A DNA stretch of 64,000 nucleotides. Source: Hyphomonadaceae bacterium (lineage in GTDB: Bacteria > Pseudomonadota > Alphaproteobacteria > Caulobacterales > Hyphomonadaceae). The translations under genes were made by a program, and so were the position numbers. The notes under the pieces were generated by a model. It ran no database searches. It was given only the letters and a program-made list of their open reading frames with translations, and was not told the origin of the DNA. Shown piece by piece: positions 42,447 through 50,971 of this stretch. Positions within the stretch are counted from its first letter, which is position 1. Each line of letters starts with the position of its first letter. The stretch is taken from the NCBI GenBank assembly GCA_030697555.1, contig JAUYPV010000002.1, positions 38,783-102,782 on the forward strand. Direction: 5' to 3'.

Positions 42447-42938
42447 ATGCCTTCCAATCCCACCGCTATTGCGGTTCAGAAATTCAGGGCCCCGCCGCAG
42501 CGCGTCTACGACGCCATCCTTGATCCCGCGATGATCGCCCGCTTCATGTTCGGCCCGCTGCTGCGCGAAGAGGAAATCCTCCACATCCACAACGATCCGC
42601 GCGTCGGCGGCGAATTCTCCTACAAGGTCCGCCGCGGCGCCGGCGACATCGACCATGTCGGCACATTCATGGAGCTCACTCCGCCCGTTGCGTTTTCCTC
42701 GGAAAACGCAACCGCTATGGAATCGCGGACGCCCTTAGGGCGTCCGGGGCGCATAGTCTTCAGCTGGGCGATAGCCACCGAAAAAGATGGCTCGACCGTC
42801 ATCATCGACATCACGCCGACGCCCGAAGGCTGCTCCGTGCGCCTGATGCATGAAATGGCGCCCGAATGGGCCGACTTCCTCGACCGCTCCCGCACCGCGT
42901 GGCAAAAGATGCTCGGCGTTCTCGCGCAGCTTCTCTAG
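42447..42938 (+). CDS. SRPBCC-domain protein (third of three) carrying an in-frame palindromic insertion
   Basis: 163-residue AHSA1-like protein: IAVQKFRAPPQRVYDAILDPAMIARFMFGPL, DPRVGGEFSYKVRR, GTFMELTPP and RIVFSWAIATEKDGSTVIIDITP, ending with the helix MHEMAPEWADFLDRSRTAWQKML. Between TPP and RIVFSW, where paralogues read straight through (DRPRRLVLSW), about 20 extra residues (VAFSSENATAMESRTPLGRP) are encoded by two back-to-back DNA palindromes. The insert keeps the frame and lands in a loop between beta strands, so the protein may still fold. The gene ends tail-to-tail with the AlkD-like gene, overlapping by 4 bases. Confidence 0.88.
   Translation: MPSNPTAIAVQKFRAPPQRVYDAILDPAMIARFMFGPLLREEEILHIHNDPRVGGEFSYKVRRGAGDIDHVGTFMELTPPVAFSSENATAMESRTPLGRPGRIVFSWAIATEKDGSTVIIDITPTPEGCSVRLMHEMAPEWADFLDRSRTAWQKMLGVLAQLL
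42687..42746. repeat. Palindromic repeat element inserted in a coding sequence
   Basis: Two perfect dyads lie in tandem: GTTGCGTTTTCC-tc-GGAAAACGCAAC (42687-42712) and CGGACGCCC-tta-GGGCGTCCG (42726-42746). The roughly 60-base unit is in frame with the third SRPBCC gene. This resembles the Rickettsia-type palindromic elements known to invade open reading frames without breaking them. No second copy was found elsewhere in this window by eye. Confidence 0.7.
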
Positions 42939-43624
42939 CGGCTCTTCGGGTTCTTCAATCCGGTCTTCAGCTTGTTGCGAACCTCTCGCCTGGCGCGGGC
43001 GGCCAGCACGCCGTCATGCTCCTCGAGAAAACCCTTGACCGCCATCGGCTCCCACGGCGCCAGCGAGCGCAACGCCCAGCTCATCGCCTTCACCACCATG
43101 TCCTCGTAATCGTCCACCAGCATCTCGCAGATCGCCAGCGTCCGCTTGGCATCCCCTTTGCCGCCGCGCGTCTTGCCATTCAGCACCACTGTCGAAACCA
43201 GCGCCGCGCGCCGCCACCAGAAATCGTCGGACTTCGCCCAGCGCTTCACATCGGCATCGCTGATGCGGCCCTTCAGCCATGCCGCGCCCGACAGCAGCAC
43301 GCCGAAACTGTCGACCTCCTCCCAGCTCGCCATTCCATCGCCGAACGCCTCGACATCGCGAAGCGCCAGGCTCTCCAGCGCCCCACGGTGCTGATTCACC
43401 ACCTCGCATCCAAGCCAGATCCGTCCCGATTTCGCGAGCGCAAGCCCAACCGCCTTCACATCCTCCGGATGTGCGCCCTTTAGCCTGGCAGACAATCCCC
43501 GCCGCACGCCACGCAGCGCCGGCGTGTTCCGCACCTTCAGCGCCGCAATGGCGCCGAGTGTTTCCTTGACGAGCTTTTCCCGACCCGCCGCCGGAATCCG
43601 CATCGGCGTTGCCCCAGCCGTCAT
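42935..43624 (-). CDS. AlkD-like HEAT-repeat DNA alkylation repair protein
   Basis: The 229-residue, all-helical protein has repeats typical of AlkC/AlkD glycosylases. Blocks include LARSGR-like AVGLALAKSGRIWLGCEVVNQHRGALESL, VEAFGDGMASWEEVDSFGVLLSGAAWLKGRISDADVKRWAKSDDFWWRRAALVSTVVL and MVVKAMSWALRSLAPWEPMAVKGFLEEH. The W-x-R-R-A-A-L-V-S and V-K-A-M-S-W-A-L-R motifs match AlkD-type DNA-binding helices. It would excise positively charged alkylated bases. It converges on the SRPBCC operon and lies 9 bases after the antiporter gene on the same strand. Confidence 0.82.
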   Translation of the reverse strand: MTAGATPMRIPAAGREKLVKETLGAIAALKVRNTPALRGVRRGLSARLKGAHPEDVKAVGLALAKSGRIWLGCEVVNQHRGALESLALRDVEAFGDGMASWEEVDSFGVLLSGAAWLKGRISDADVKRWAKSDDFWWRRAALVSTVVLNGKTRGGKGDAKRTLAICEMLVDDYEDMVVKAMSWALRSLAPWEPMAVKGFLEEHDGVLAARARREVRNKLKTGLKNPKSR

Positions 43625-43633
43625 CCGCTCCCC

Positions 43634-45322
43634 CTACGCGGTTGCGGCGGTGCGCCTCGGAATTATATGCGTCGCCGCCTGGATCATGGCGTTGGCAATC
43701 TCCTGTTCACCGGACACGATCAGGTCAGCGCCGAAGCCTTTCAGATGCTCCACTTCAGCATCGCTGTGTGCACGCGCATAGACCTTGACTTTGGGGTTGA
43801 GCTGTCTTGCCAGTTCAACGATCCGGCCCGCCTCGAAGCCGTCCGGCACCGTCACGAACAGCAGATCGGCCTCGGCAATGTTGGCCGCCTCCATTACTTC
43901 GCGCGTGATGGCGTTGCCCGCCACCGCCGCGATGCCGCGTTGCTGCAACTGCTCGACCAGATCAACGCGATCCTCGATCACCGAATACTCAGCCATCGCG
44001 CCATCCAACGCCCTGCCGATCAGCGAACCCACTCGGCCATAGCCCACCAGCACAGCACGCCTGCGCGGTGGAGGCGGCGGAGACGCGGGCGCCGCCCCTG
44101 CTTCCGCTGCTGCACGTTTCTTGGCCCAGCGGTCCGCGATCGCAAACAGCGCCGGATTGAGAATGATGGAAATGATCGCGCTTCCGAGGATCAGGTCGTT
44201 GGCCTGTTCGGATATCAGATCGAACTGCAGGCCGAGCCCCGCGAGAATGAACGAGAATTCGCCGATTTGCGCGCGGTTGATCGACGTAAAAACAGAAACT
44301 TCCGGAGACTGCCCTAGCAACCGAAGCAACCCGATGCTGAGGGCGGTCCGCAGCACCACGATGATCACGACGGTCACCAGCAGCGGCCACGGATTCTGCA
44401 GCAGGATCATCGGATCGAACAGCATGCCGACCGACACGAAGAAGATCACCGCGAACGCATCGCGCAGCGGCAGCGTTTCGTTGGCGGCCTGCTGCGACAG
44501 CTCGCTTTCCGCCATGATCAGGCCGGCGAACAGCGCGCCCAGTGCAAACGAGATGTCGAAAATGGCGGACGCCAGGTACGCGACTCCCAGCGCGATCGCC
44601 AATACGGCAAGCCGGAACAGCTCGCGCGATCCCATATGCACCACTCGGTGCAGGATCCAGGGCACCACCCGCTTGCCTGCCAGCAGCATGATCAGCGCAA
44701 ACGCCAGCACCTTGCCCAGCGTTATCAGAACCGCGAGCCCTGCATCCTGAAGCTGCAGGACGGTGACGCCTTCGCCATTTCCGTTGGCCACCTCGCCGCG
44801 TATGTGCGCCCAGGTCGGAATCAGCACCAGCGCGACGACCATGGCGAGATCCTCGACCACGAGCCAGCCGACGGTCAGCTTGCCGCGTTCGCTCTGCATT
44901 TGCCGCCGCTCCTGCAGCGACCGCAACGCCACCACGGTACTGGCCACCGAAAGCGCGAGGCCGAAGATCACACCTGCCTCGATGCTCCAACCGAAAATGA
45001 CGGCGGCGGCGATCCCGGCCGCGATCATGATCACGATCTGAAGCAGCGTCGCCGGGACGGCCACCGCCCGAACCGACAGCAGGTCCTTGGGCGAAAAATG
45101 CAGCCCGACGCCAAACATCAGCAGAATCACGCCCAGCTCGGCAAGTTCCTGCGCCAGCCCGACATCGGCGACGAATCCAGGCGTAAACGGGCCCAACACG
45201 ACGCCAGCTATCAGGTATCCCACCAGCGGCGAAAGCTTCAGACGCGTGGCCACAGCCCCAAACACAAAGGCCAGTCCCAGGCCAACGGCGAGCAACGTGA
45301 TCAGCGGAGCGTCATGAGGCAC
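43634..45322 (-). CDS. CPA2-family cation:proton antiporter with TrkA-N domain (KefB/YbaL-like)
   Basis: Potassium or sodium/proton exchange at the inner membrane. The 562-residue protein has about 12 membrane segments (residues 1-390) starting APLITLLAVGLGLAFVFGAVATRLKLSPLVGYLIAGVVLGP. It also has LGVILLMFGVGLHFSPKDL and VFFVSVGMLFDPM, both CPA2 hallmarks. A cytosolic Rossmann TrkA-N domain follows with the nucleotide loop RRAVLVGYGRVGSLIG. It ends VIVSGEQEIANAMIQAA. YbaL-type proteins match the length better than KefB/C (about 600-620). It is the middle of the insertion between GTA gp9 and gp8. Confidence 0.93.
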   Translation of the reverse strand: MPHDAPLITLLAVGLGLAFVFGAVATRLKLSPLVGYLIAGVVLGPFTPGFVADVGLAQELAELGVILLMFGVGLHFSPKDLLSVRAVAVPATLLQIVIMIAAGIAAAVIFGWSIEAGVIFGLALSVASTVVALRSLQERRQMQSERGKLTVGWLVVEDLAMVVALVLIPTWAHIRGEVANGNGEGVTVLQLQDAGLAVLITLGKVLAFALIMLLAGKRVVPWILHRVVHMGSRELFRLAVLAIALGVAYLASAIFDISFALGALFAGLIMAESELSQQAANETLPLRDAFAVIFFVSVGMLFDPMILLQNPWPLLVTVVIIVVLRTALSIGLLRLLGQSPEVSVFTSINRAQIGEFSFILAGLGLQFDLISEQANDLILGSAIISIILNPALFAIADRWAKKRAAAEAGAAPASPPPPPRRRAVLVGYGRVGSLIGRALDGAMAEYSVIEDRVDLVEQLQQRGIAAVAGNAITREVMEAANIAEADLLFVTVPDGFEAGRIVELARQLNPKVKVYARAHSDAEVEHLKGFGADLIVSGEQEIANAMIQAATHIIPRRTAATA

Positions 45323-45597
45323 TAATGAGGGGTCTTTCTGCGAATGATTGGATCCGATGAATCAACCTTCGCAGGTCGAGGATTCAAAATGCAAGAAATA
45401 CGTATGTGCGAGTAGAACTTTCTGCTCCGCAGCCTCCTCGCGCCACGACGCCGTTGGGTTCCTCGCTCCCGTCGAATGTCATGGGGCAGCGTTCAGATAA
45501 TCCCACGAACAGCAGCCAATCCAGCAAATCCACGGCCTCGCGCCAATCGGGTCTTAACTAACCTCTGGTCAAACTGGGACGCTCACGGAACCACTTC
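45323..45597. other. Divergent intergenic region, no gene seen
   Basis: 275 bases between the antiporter gene (minus) and a four-segment membrane protein gene (plus). It should carry promoters for both. I see no clear hairpin, repeat or conserved box; GC is lower than in the flanking genes. Confidence 0.5.
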
Positions 45598-46092
45598 ATG
45601 CGATATCGCCGGACCAATAACCGTCTCCGCATAGTCATGGGCGCAGGCGTCCTGCTTCTGCTGGCCGGCGCGCCGATTCTGCTCGGCGCGACCCGGCCCA
45701 AGGCGGGCGTTCACAGCGACGTCCCTGCCATGCTCGACGTCTACACGACCGGCTTCCACTCGCTCGGCATGGCCGGCATGGTCGCGTTCCCGCTTGCCGT
45801 GATCTTCGCGCTCTGGCTGATGGCCGGCGAGCGCAAGCTGGTGAATCGCAAATATCTCCACGGCAACGCCCGGGACCGTGTCAACTTCGTCGCCTCGCTC
45901 CGCACCCTTGCCATCCTTATCGGCGCGGCCGGCCTGATCGTCGGCAGCCTCTCCGGCCTCTACGCCGCGCTGATCGCTGCTCGCCCCGACCTCGCTTATG
46001 AACTGCCGTTGCCGTTCTTCACCTTCGAGCTTGCACTCGCCTATCTCCTCGGCGGCGGCCTGCTCTACGCCGCCGGACGCGTCGGCCGTTAG
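45598..46092 (+). CDS. Small four-segment membrane protein, unknown function
   Basis: 164 residues with four hydrophobic spans: near 12-30 (IVMGAGVLLLLAGAPILLG), 55-75 (GMAGMVAFPLAVIFALWLMAG), 103-125 (TLAILIGAAGLIVGSLSGLYAALIA) and 140-160. Loops are basic inside (GERKLVNRKYLHGNARDR). No family is recognised. It lies 62 bases before the OPT transporter on the same strand and may be co-transcribed with it. Confidence 0.7.
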   Translation: MRYRRTNNRLRIVMGAGVLLLLAGAPILLGATRPKAGVHSDVPAMLDVYTTGFHSLGMAGMVAFPLAVIFALWLMAGERKLVNRKYLHGNARDRVNFVASLRTLAILIGAAGLIVGSLSGLYAALIAARPDLAYELPLPFFTFELALAYLLGGGLLYAAGRVGR

Positions 46093-46154
46093 CGCCTACG
46101 CATTGCTCTAGGCATCATTGTCGGCTTACCTCCGCGCAGAGCTGAGGGGCAGAC

Positions 46155-48149
46155 ATGACCGACTCCATCGCCACGTCAAAACGCATTGAGCTGACCGTCC
46201 GGGCACTTGTCTTGGGCAGCCTCTTGGCCGTCGTCTTCACTGCAGCCAACGTCTATCTGGGCCTGCAGGTCGGCCTCACCTTCGCCTCGTCCATCCCGGC
46301 GGCGGTCATTTCCATGGCCCTGCTGCGGGCGTTCAAGACCTCCACCATCTGGGAGAACATGACCGTCCAGACCGTCGCCTCGGTCGGCGGCGCCATCTCC
46401 TCGATCATCTTCGTCCTCCCGGGCCTGGTCATGGTCGGCTGGTGGACCGGCTTCCCCTTCTGGCAATCCTTCCTGATCTGCGCCTTCGGCGGCATTCTCG
46501 GCGTCACCTTCTCCATCCCCCTCCGCCGCGCCCTCGTCATCAACGCAGCCCTGCCTTATCCCGAAGGCGTCGCCGCCGCCGAAGTTCTGAAAGTCGGCTC
46601 GCGCGGCGAACTCGAAAGCGAAGCCGCCGTCCGCGAGAACAAGGCCGGCCTCCTCACCGTCATCTTCTCCTCCATCGCCTCGGCTGGATACGCCTGGCTC
46701 ATCGCCGCGCGCGTCTTCGTCGGCGAAGCCGCCACCTTCTTCCGCCTCCCCGCAGCTCTCGGCGGCGGCGCCACCGGCGTCAGCTTCGGCATGCAGCTCG
46801 CCCTCCTGGGTGCGGGACACCTCGTCGGCCTCGCCGTCGGCCTCGCCATGTTCACCGGCTTCCTCATCGCCTGGCTCGTCGCCGTGCCCGTGATGACCGC
46901 GATGCAGGGCACGCCGGGCGAAGCCGAAGCCGTCGCCATCGATATCTGGCGCAATCAGGTCCGCTTCATGGGCGCCGGCGCCATCGGCGTCGCCGCCATC
47001 TGGACGCTTCTGAAGCTGATCGGTCCCCTCGTCGGCGGCGTTACCTCCGCCCTGGCCGCCCAGCGCAAGCGCGATTCAAACGAAGCGCTCGACCGCACCG
47101 AACAGGACATCCCGATCACCACGGTCGCGTTTATCTCGCTCGGCGTCCTCGCCGCCATCGCTGTCCTGCTGTGGAGCTTCACCAACGGAACGCCCCTCGC
47201 CTCCAGCGCCCCCGCACTCGTCATCGGCGGCCTCATCTATGTCGTCCTGATCGGCTTCGTCGTAGCCGCGGTCTGCGGCTACATGGCCGGCCTCATCGGC
47301 TCGTCCAACAGCCCTGTCTCCGGCGTCGGCATTCTAGCAATCCTTGTCGCCTCCCTCTTGATGGTCGGCGCCATGACGCTCTTCGGCATAGCCGCCGATC
47401 CTTCGATCGTCGCCTTCGCCCTTTCGATCACCGCCATCGTCTTCTCGATCTCGGTCATCTCCAACGACAACCTGCAGGACCTGAAGACCGCCCAGCTCGT
47501 CGGCGCCACGCCCTGGCGCCAGCAGGCGGCCCTGATCGTCGGCGTCGTCGCCGGCTCGCTGGTCGTGCCTCCGATCCTCGACCTGCTCAACACCGCCTAC
47601 GGCTTCGTTGGCGGCCCGCCAGCCCAGGTGCCAGACGCAGAGCCGCTCGCCGCCCCGCAGGCGACGCTGATCTCGTCACTGGCCAAGGGCGTCATCGAAG
47701 GCGGCCTGCGCTGGGACCTCATCGGCATCGGCGCGCTCATCGGCGTCGCGATCATCATCGTCGACGAAATCCTCAACCGCACGTCGGGCGGCAAGCGCAA
47801 GCTGCCGCCGCTTGCCGTCGGCATCGGCATCTACCTGCCCATGGCGGTCACCACCACCGTCGCCCTCGGCGCGGTCATCGGCACAGTCTACAACAAGTGG
47901 GTCGCCAAAAGTGCCTATGGCGAGACCGCCCGCCGCCTCGGCGTCCTCTTGGCCTCCGGCATGATCGTCGGCGAAAGCCTCTTCGGCGTCTTCCTCGCCG
48001 GCATGGTTGTCGGCACGGACAACGCCGAACCCTTCGGCCTCGTGCCCCCGGACTCAGGCTGGCCCGCCATGATCGCCGCCGTCATTGGCTTCATCGCGAT
48101 AGTCTATGGCCTCTACGCCTGGGCCAGAAACAAGGCGGCGAAGGTTTAG
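46155..48149 (+). CDS. OPT-family oligopeptide transporter
   Basis: Proton-coupled uptake of peptides or metal-peptide chelates. The 664-residue protein has about 14-16 membrane segments. It opens RIELTVRALVLGSLLAVVFTAANVYLGLQVGLTFASSIPAAVISMALLRAF, the typical OPT N-terminus, and has NMTVQTVASVGGAISS, LPYPEGVAAAEVLKVGSRG and GLIGSSNSPVSGVGILAILVASLLM. The length fits bacterial OPT proteins of the YSL-like branch. Its stop overlaps the GTA gp8 stop by 4 bases in tail-to-tail orientation. Confidence 0.95.
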   Translation: MTDSIATSKRIELTVRALVLGSLLAVVFTAANVYLGLQVGLTFASSIPAAVISMALLRAFKTSTIWENMTVQTVASVGGAISSIIFVLPGLVMVGWWTGFPFWQSFLICAFGGILGVTFSIPLRRALVINAALPYPEGVAAAEVLKVGSRGELESEAAVRENKAGLLTVIFSSIASAGYAWLIAARVFVGEAATFFRLPAALGGGATGVSFGMQLALLGAGHLVGLAVGLAMFTGFLIAWLVAVPVMTAMQGTPGEAEAVAIDIWRNQVRFMGAGAIGVAAIWTLLKLIGPLVGGVTSALAAQRKRDSNEALDRTEQDIPITTVAFISLGVLAAIAVLLWSFTNGTPLASSAPALVIGGLIYVVLIGFVVAAVCGYMAGLIGSSNSPVSGVGILAILVASLLMVGAMTLFGIAADPSIVAFALSITAIVFSISVISNDNLQDLKTAQLVGATPWRQQAALIVGVVAGSLVVPPILDLLNTAYGFVGGPPAQVPDAEPLAAPQATLISSLAKGVIEGGLRWDLIGIGALIGVAIIIVDEILNRTSGGKRKLPPLAVGIGIYLPMAVTTTVALGAVIGTVYNKWVAKSAYGETARRLGVLLASGMIVGESLFGVFLAGMVVGTDNAEPFGLVPPDSGWPAMIAAVIGFIAIVYGLYAWARNKAAKV

Positions 48150-48553
48150 GCAGCCTCCACTACCGCCTTCAGCCTCAGCAGCGCGCGCCACTGGCCCGGC
48201 TCGGGCCGCATCGCGTCCGTGAACACCGGAACCAGCAGCACGCAGCGCCAGCCCTCCATGTCGAGGCTTGTCTGGCCCAGCACCGACCGCACCGTTGCAA
48301 TCGCCTCCTTCGCCTGCACGCCCCCGCCATCTCTCGACACGCACACCAGATCCACCCTGTGCGTGCTCATCTCGACATCCGCGCCGCCGGCGGGCTCGCT
48401 CCCATGCCTGCCGAACTCCAGATACGGAAACGCCAGCCGCGGCCCGCCGATCTCCCCAACACGCAGCGGATCGCCCAGCACCGCCGCCACGTTCTCATCC
48501 GCTCGCAGCGCCTGCAGAATGGCAACCTCCAGTGCCGCCTCCGCGCCGCTCAC
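48146..48553 (-). CDS. GTA gp8: DUF3168 tail terminator-type protein
   Basis: The 135-residue protein reads SGAEAALEVAILQALRADENVAAVLGDPLRVGEI, then AFPYLEFGRHGSEPAG and MSTHRVDLVCVSRDGGGVQAKEAIATVRSVL. It closes with the strand LRLKAVVEAA. This is the DUF3168/gp8 pattern of GTA head-tail completion proteins. The start overlaps the gp6 stop by 4 bases, so gp7 (head-tail adaptor), which normally separates them, is absent here. Its stop overlaps the stop of the unrelated OPT transporter. Confidence 0.9.
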   Translation of the reverse strand: MSGAEAALEVAILQALRADENVAAVLGDPLRVGEIGGPRLAFPYLEFGRHGSEPAGGADVEMSTHRVDLVCVSRDGGGVQAKEAIATVRSVLGQTSLDMEGWRCVLLVPVFTDAMRPEPGQWRALLRLKAVVEAA

Positions 48554-49122
48554 AACCGCACCCGACGCCAGGGCGAGATCAGCCCCGCCACGTCCTCCGG
48601 CAATGGTCCCGCCAGCGTGCCGGCATCGCGCGAGTGGTACGCGTGCGCGACCAACCGCTTCACCGCCAGCCGCAGCCCCTCCGCAACATCGTCAGCTCCC
48701 TCGCCAAACCCAGCGACATAGTCGATCTCGATCCCGTCCACCCGCCGCCCCGGCCAGGGAAACGCCCCGCTCGTCCACACCAGCCGCGCCGACCGCCCAG
48801 CCGCCAGGGTGAACCGCTCGGCCACATCCTCCGCTTCGCCCTCGGCGTACCGAACCGTCACGGAGAGCAGCTCGCCCGCCGGTCTCACCGGCAGCCGCAT
48901 CACGCGCGTCTCCATCGTCAGCATCGGCCAGCGATCCAGCGCTACCCGCAGCGTCCGTGAGATCATCGCGACGCCGGCCAGTTCCTCGACCCGCGCCCGG
49001 GCACCCGCGATCAAACTGCCGACAAGGCCGTCCTCGCCCTCATAGGCGATCCGCAGATAGTCCTTCGCCTCGGCCAAACCCAAAGGCTCGGCCGCCGGCC
49101 CCGCCAGCGTCGTTACAATCAT
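48550..49122 (-). CDS. GTA gp6: head-tail connector protein
   Basis: The 190-residue product starts at the ATG at 49122 (MIVTTLAGPAAEPLGLAEAKDYLRI), 8 bases after AAGGA; the track start at 49194 adds 24 unlikely residues. The typical connector helices follow: VGSLIAGARARVEELAGVAMISRTLRVALDRWP, then DYVAGFGEGADDVAEGLRLAVKRLVAHAYHSR. This is the gp6/HK97 gp6-like connector fold. It precedes gp8 directly. gp5 is nearly 5 kb upstream, beyond a block of host-type genes. Confidence 0.9.
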   Translation of the reverse strand: MIVTTLAGPAAEPLGLAEAKDYLRIAYEGEDGLVGSLIAGARARVEELAGVAMISRTLRVALDRWPMLTMETRVMRLPVRPAGELLSVTVRYAEGEAEDVAERFTLAAGRSARLVWTSGAFPWPGRRVDGIEIDYVAGFGEGADDVAEGLRLAVKRLVAHAYHSRDAGTLAGPLPEDVAGLISPWRRVRL

Positions 49123-49177
49123 TCCTGTTTTCCTTCTGAGTTCCGTCCTAGGCTTTGCGCCCACACGGGAGACGCCG

Positions 49178-49540
49178 ATGATCACCGGCCTCAATCACGC
49201 GAACATCTCGACAGCAAAGCTGCAGGAGACGATCGACTTCTTTGTCGGCGTTATCGGCCTGAAGATCGGCCCGCGACCGGACTTCGGCTTTCCGGGCGCC
49301 TGGCTCTACGCCGGCAACCAGGCCGTCCTTCATCTGGTCGAACGGCCGGGCGCCCGCGATGCCGAAGGCGCTCTCGACCACATCTCCTTCACGGCCCCGG
49401 ATTTCGAGGCCGCCCTCCGCCGCCTCGACCAGCTCGGCATCCATTATCGCTGGTCCCACATCCCAAGCGGTTTCGGCCGCCAGGCCTTCGTGAAAGACCC
49501 AAACGGCGTCACCATCGAACTCACGAGTCCGCCAGCCTGA
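49178..49540 (+). CDS. VOC-superfamily (glyoxalase-like) protein
   Basis: 120-residue metal-dependent or metal-free VOC-fold protein. It begins MITGLNHANISTAKLQETIDFFVGVIGLKIGPRP and has AVLHLVERPG, LDHISFTAPDFEAALRRL and FVKDPNGVTIELTSP. The His, His and Glu in NHANIS, LDHISF and TIEL occupy the usual metal-ligand places. It is divergent from GTA gp6 with a 55-base gap, so their promoters overlap. Substrate unknown. Confidence 0.88.
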   Translation: MITGLNHANISTAKLQETIDFFVGVIGLKIGPRPDFGFPGAWLYAGNQAVLHLVERPGARDAEGALDHISFTAPDFEAALRRLDQLGIHYRWSHIPSGFGRQAFVKDPNGVTIELTSPPA

Positions 49541-49639
49541 CGCATGCCCCCGACGCATGCCCCAACGTCACGACTAGGCGCTCGCCTTCCGCCGCTCTAA
49601 ACCTTCCGCAAACGTCAACAGCCTGCGCAGGAAAGTGCC

Positions 49640-50422
49640 ATGAAACTCGACAGCTCGATCTCCGCCATCGTCACCGGCGGCGCGTCCGGCCTTGGCGGCG
49701 CCACCGTCCGCGCCCTGCGCGCGACCGGTGTGAAAGTCGCCATCTTCGACATGAACGAGAAGACCGGCGCTGCCTTCGCCGCGGAAACCGGCTCGATCTA
49801 TTGCAACGTCAACGTGACCGACGAAGCCTCGGTCGAGGCCGGCTTCGCCGCCGCCCGCAAGGCCAACGGCCAGGAGCGGATCCTCGTCAACTGCGCCGGC
49901 ACTGGCATCGCCGTGAAGACCGCCGGCCGCAAGAAAGACACCGGCGAGATCAGCTCCCACGCCCTCGACGCCTTCAACAAGATCATCCAGATCAACCTCA
50001 TCGGCACCTTCCGCTGCATCGCCAAATCCGCCGCCGGCATGCTGACGCTTCCCGTGATGGCCGACGGAGACCGTGGCGCCATCGTCAACACCGCTTCGGT
50101 CGCCGCCGAGGATGGCCAGATCGGCCAAGCCGCCTATTCGGCGTCCAAAGGCGGTGTCGTCGGCATGACCCTCCCGATCGCACGCGACCTCTCGACCGAG
50201 AACATCCGAGTCAACACGATCCTGCCTGGCCTCTTCAACACGCCGTTGCTCGCTGGTCTGCCTGACAATGTGAAGGACGCTCTCTCCGCCACCGTCCTCA
50301 ATCCGAAACGCCTCGGTGACCCGAACGAGTACGCTTCGCTGGCCATGCAGATGATCCAGAACGGCTACTTCAACGGCGAATGCGTCCGCCTCGACGGCGG
50401 CATCCGCATGGCGCCCCGATAG
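49640..50422 (+). CDS. Short-chain dehydrogenase/reductase, HSD17B10-like
   Basis: NAD(P)-dependent oxidoreductase of 260 residues. The Rossmann loop is AIVTGGASGLGGATVRAL, the NNAG-type motif reads VNCAGTGIAVKTAGR, the catalytic Ser is in NTASVAAEDGQ and the YxxxK motif is AYSASKGGVVGM. The DMNEKTGAAFAAE strand with Asp at its end favours NAD. The arrangement AAGMLTLPVMADGDRGAIVNTASVAAEDGQIGQAAYSASK resembles 3-hydroxyacyl-CoA dehydrogenase type II (3-hydroxy-2-methylbutyryl-CoA dehydrogenase). It stands in the insertion between gp6 and gp5. Confidence 0.88.
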   Translation: MKLDSSISAIVTGGASGLGGATVRALRATGVKVAIFDMNEKTGAAFAAETGSIYCNVNVTDEASVEAGFAAARKANGQERILVNCAGTGIAVKTAGRKKDTGEISSHALDAFNKIIQINLIGTFRCIAKSAAGMLTLPVMADGDRGAIVNTASVAAEDGQIGQAAYSASKGGVVGMTLPIARDLSTENIRVNTILPGLFNTPLLAGLPDNVKDALSATVLNPKRLGDPNEYASLAMQMIQNGYFNGECVRLDGGIRMAPR

Positions 50423-50440
50423 ACGGACCACGAGCGCCGT

Positions 50441-50490
50441 CCTCCCCTGCGAAGCGGGGGAGGTGGCCCGAAGGGACGGAGGGGGCGAGT
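50441..50490. repeat. Intergenic GC-rich hairpin repeat
   Basis: CCTCCCCtgcgaagCGGGGGAGG followed by GTGGCCCGAAGGGACGGAGGGGG. Such hairpins are a common dispersed intergenic repeat in alphaproteobacterial genomes. It lies between the SDR gene and trmO and could act as a terminator or processing site. A single copy is seen here. Confidence 0.6.
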
Positions 50491-50508
50491 CACAAGGGGA
50501 CTCTCGCG

Positions 50509-50970
50509 ATGAAAATCGAACTCGAGCCCATCGGCCACGTTCGCACCACACGCGCCGATCCTGTCGACGACAACTGGGACGCCGAAACAACCACCATCGA
50601 ACTCGACGCTCGGCGCTTTACGCCCGACGCGTTGCTCAGCCTCGATAACTTCTCACACGTCGAGGTGATCTACTGGTTCCATCACCCCGAAGCCGAAACG
50701 CCCAATCTCGGCGCCCGCCGCCCGCGTGGCCGCGCTGACTGGCCGCCCGTCGGCATCTTCGCCCAACGCGCCAAGAACCGCCCCAACCGTCTCGGCCTCA
50801 CCGTCTGCAAGATCCTGAAAGTCGACGGCCTCAAGCTGCAGGTCTCCGGCCTCGACGCCATCGACGGCACGCCCGTCCTCGACCTCAAGCCCTGGATGGA
50901 AGGCTTCGCCCCGCGCGGCGAAGTCCGCGAGCCGCAATGGGCCCGCGAACTCATGGCCGGCTATTGGTGA
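50509..50970 (+). CDS. tRNA m6t6A37 methyltransferase TrmO (TsaA/YaeB family)
   Basis: SAM-dependent methylation of N6-threonylcarbamoyladenosine at tRNA position 37. The track start at 50380 runs through the repeat; the ATG at 50509 gives a 153-residue protein starting MKIELEPIGHVRTTRADPVDDNW. Family signatures are LDNFSHVEVIYWFH, RADWPPVGIFAQRAKNRPNRLGLTVCKILKVDG and VSGLDAIDGTPVLDLKPWM. The R-x-P-R-x-x-P-x-x-G-I-F-A-x-R-x-x-x-R-P pattern is clear. It ends 1 base from the convergent TonB-receptor stop. Confidence 0.9.
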   Translation: MKIELEPIGHVRTTRADPVDDNWDAETTTIELDARRFTPDALLSLDNFSHVEVIYWFHHPEAETPNLGARRPRGRADWPPVGIFAQRAKNRPNRLGLTVCKILKVDGLKLQVSGLDAIDGTPVLDLKPWMEGFAPRGEVREPQWARELMAGYW

Positions 50971-50971
50971 C

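Noticed and set aside
46442-48721. 759-residue plus-strand ORF overlapping the OPT transporter
   Set aside because: Almost pure Arg/His/Pro/Ala out-of-frame translation of the OPT gene.
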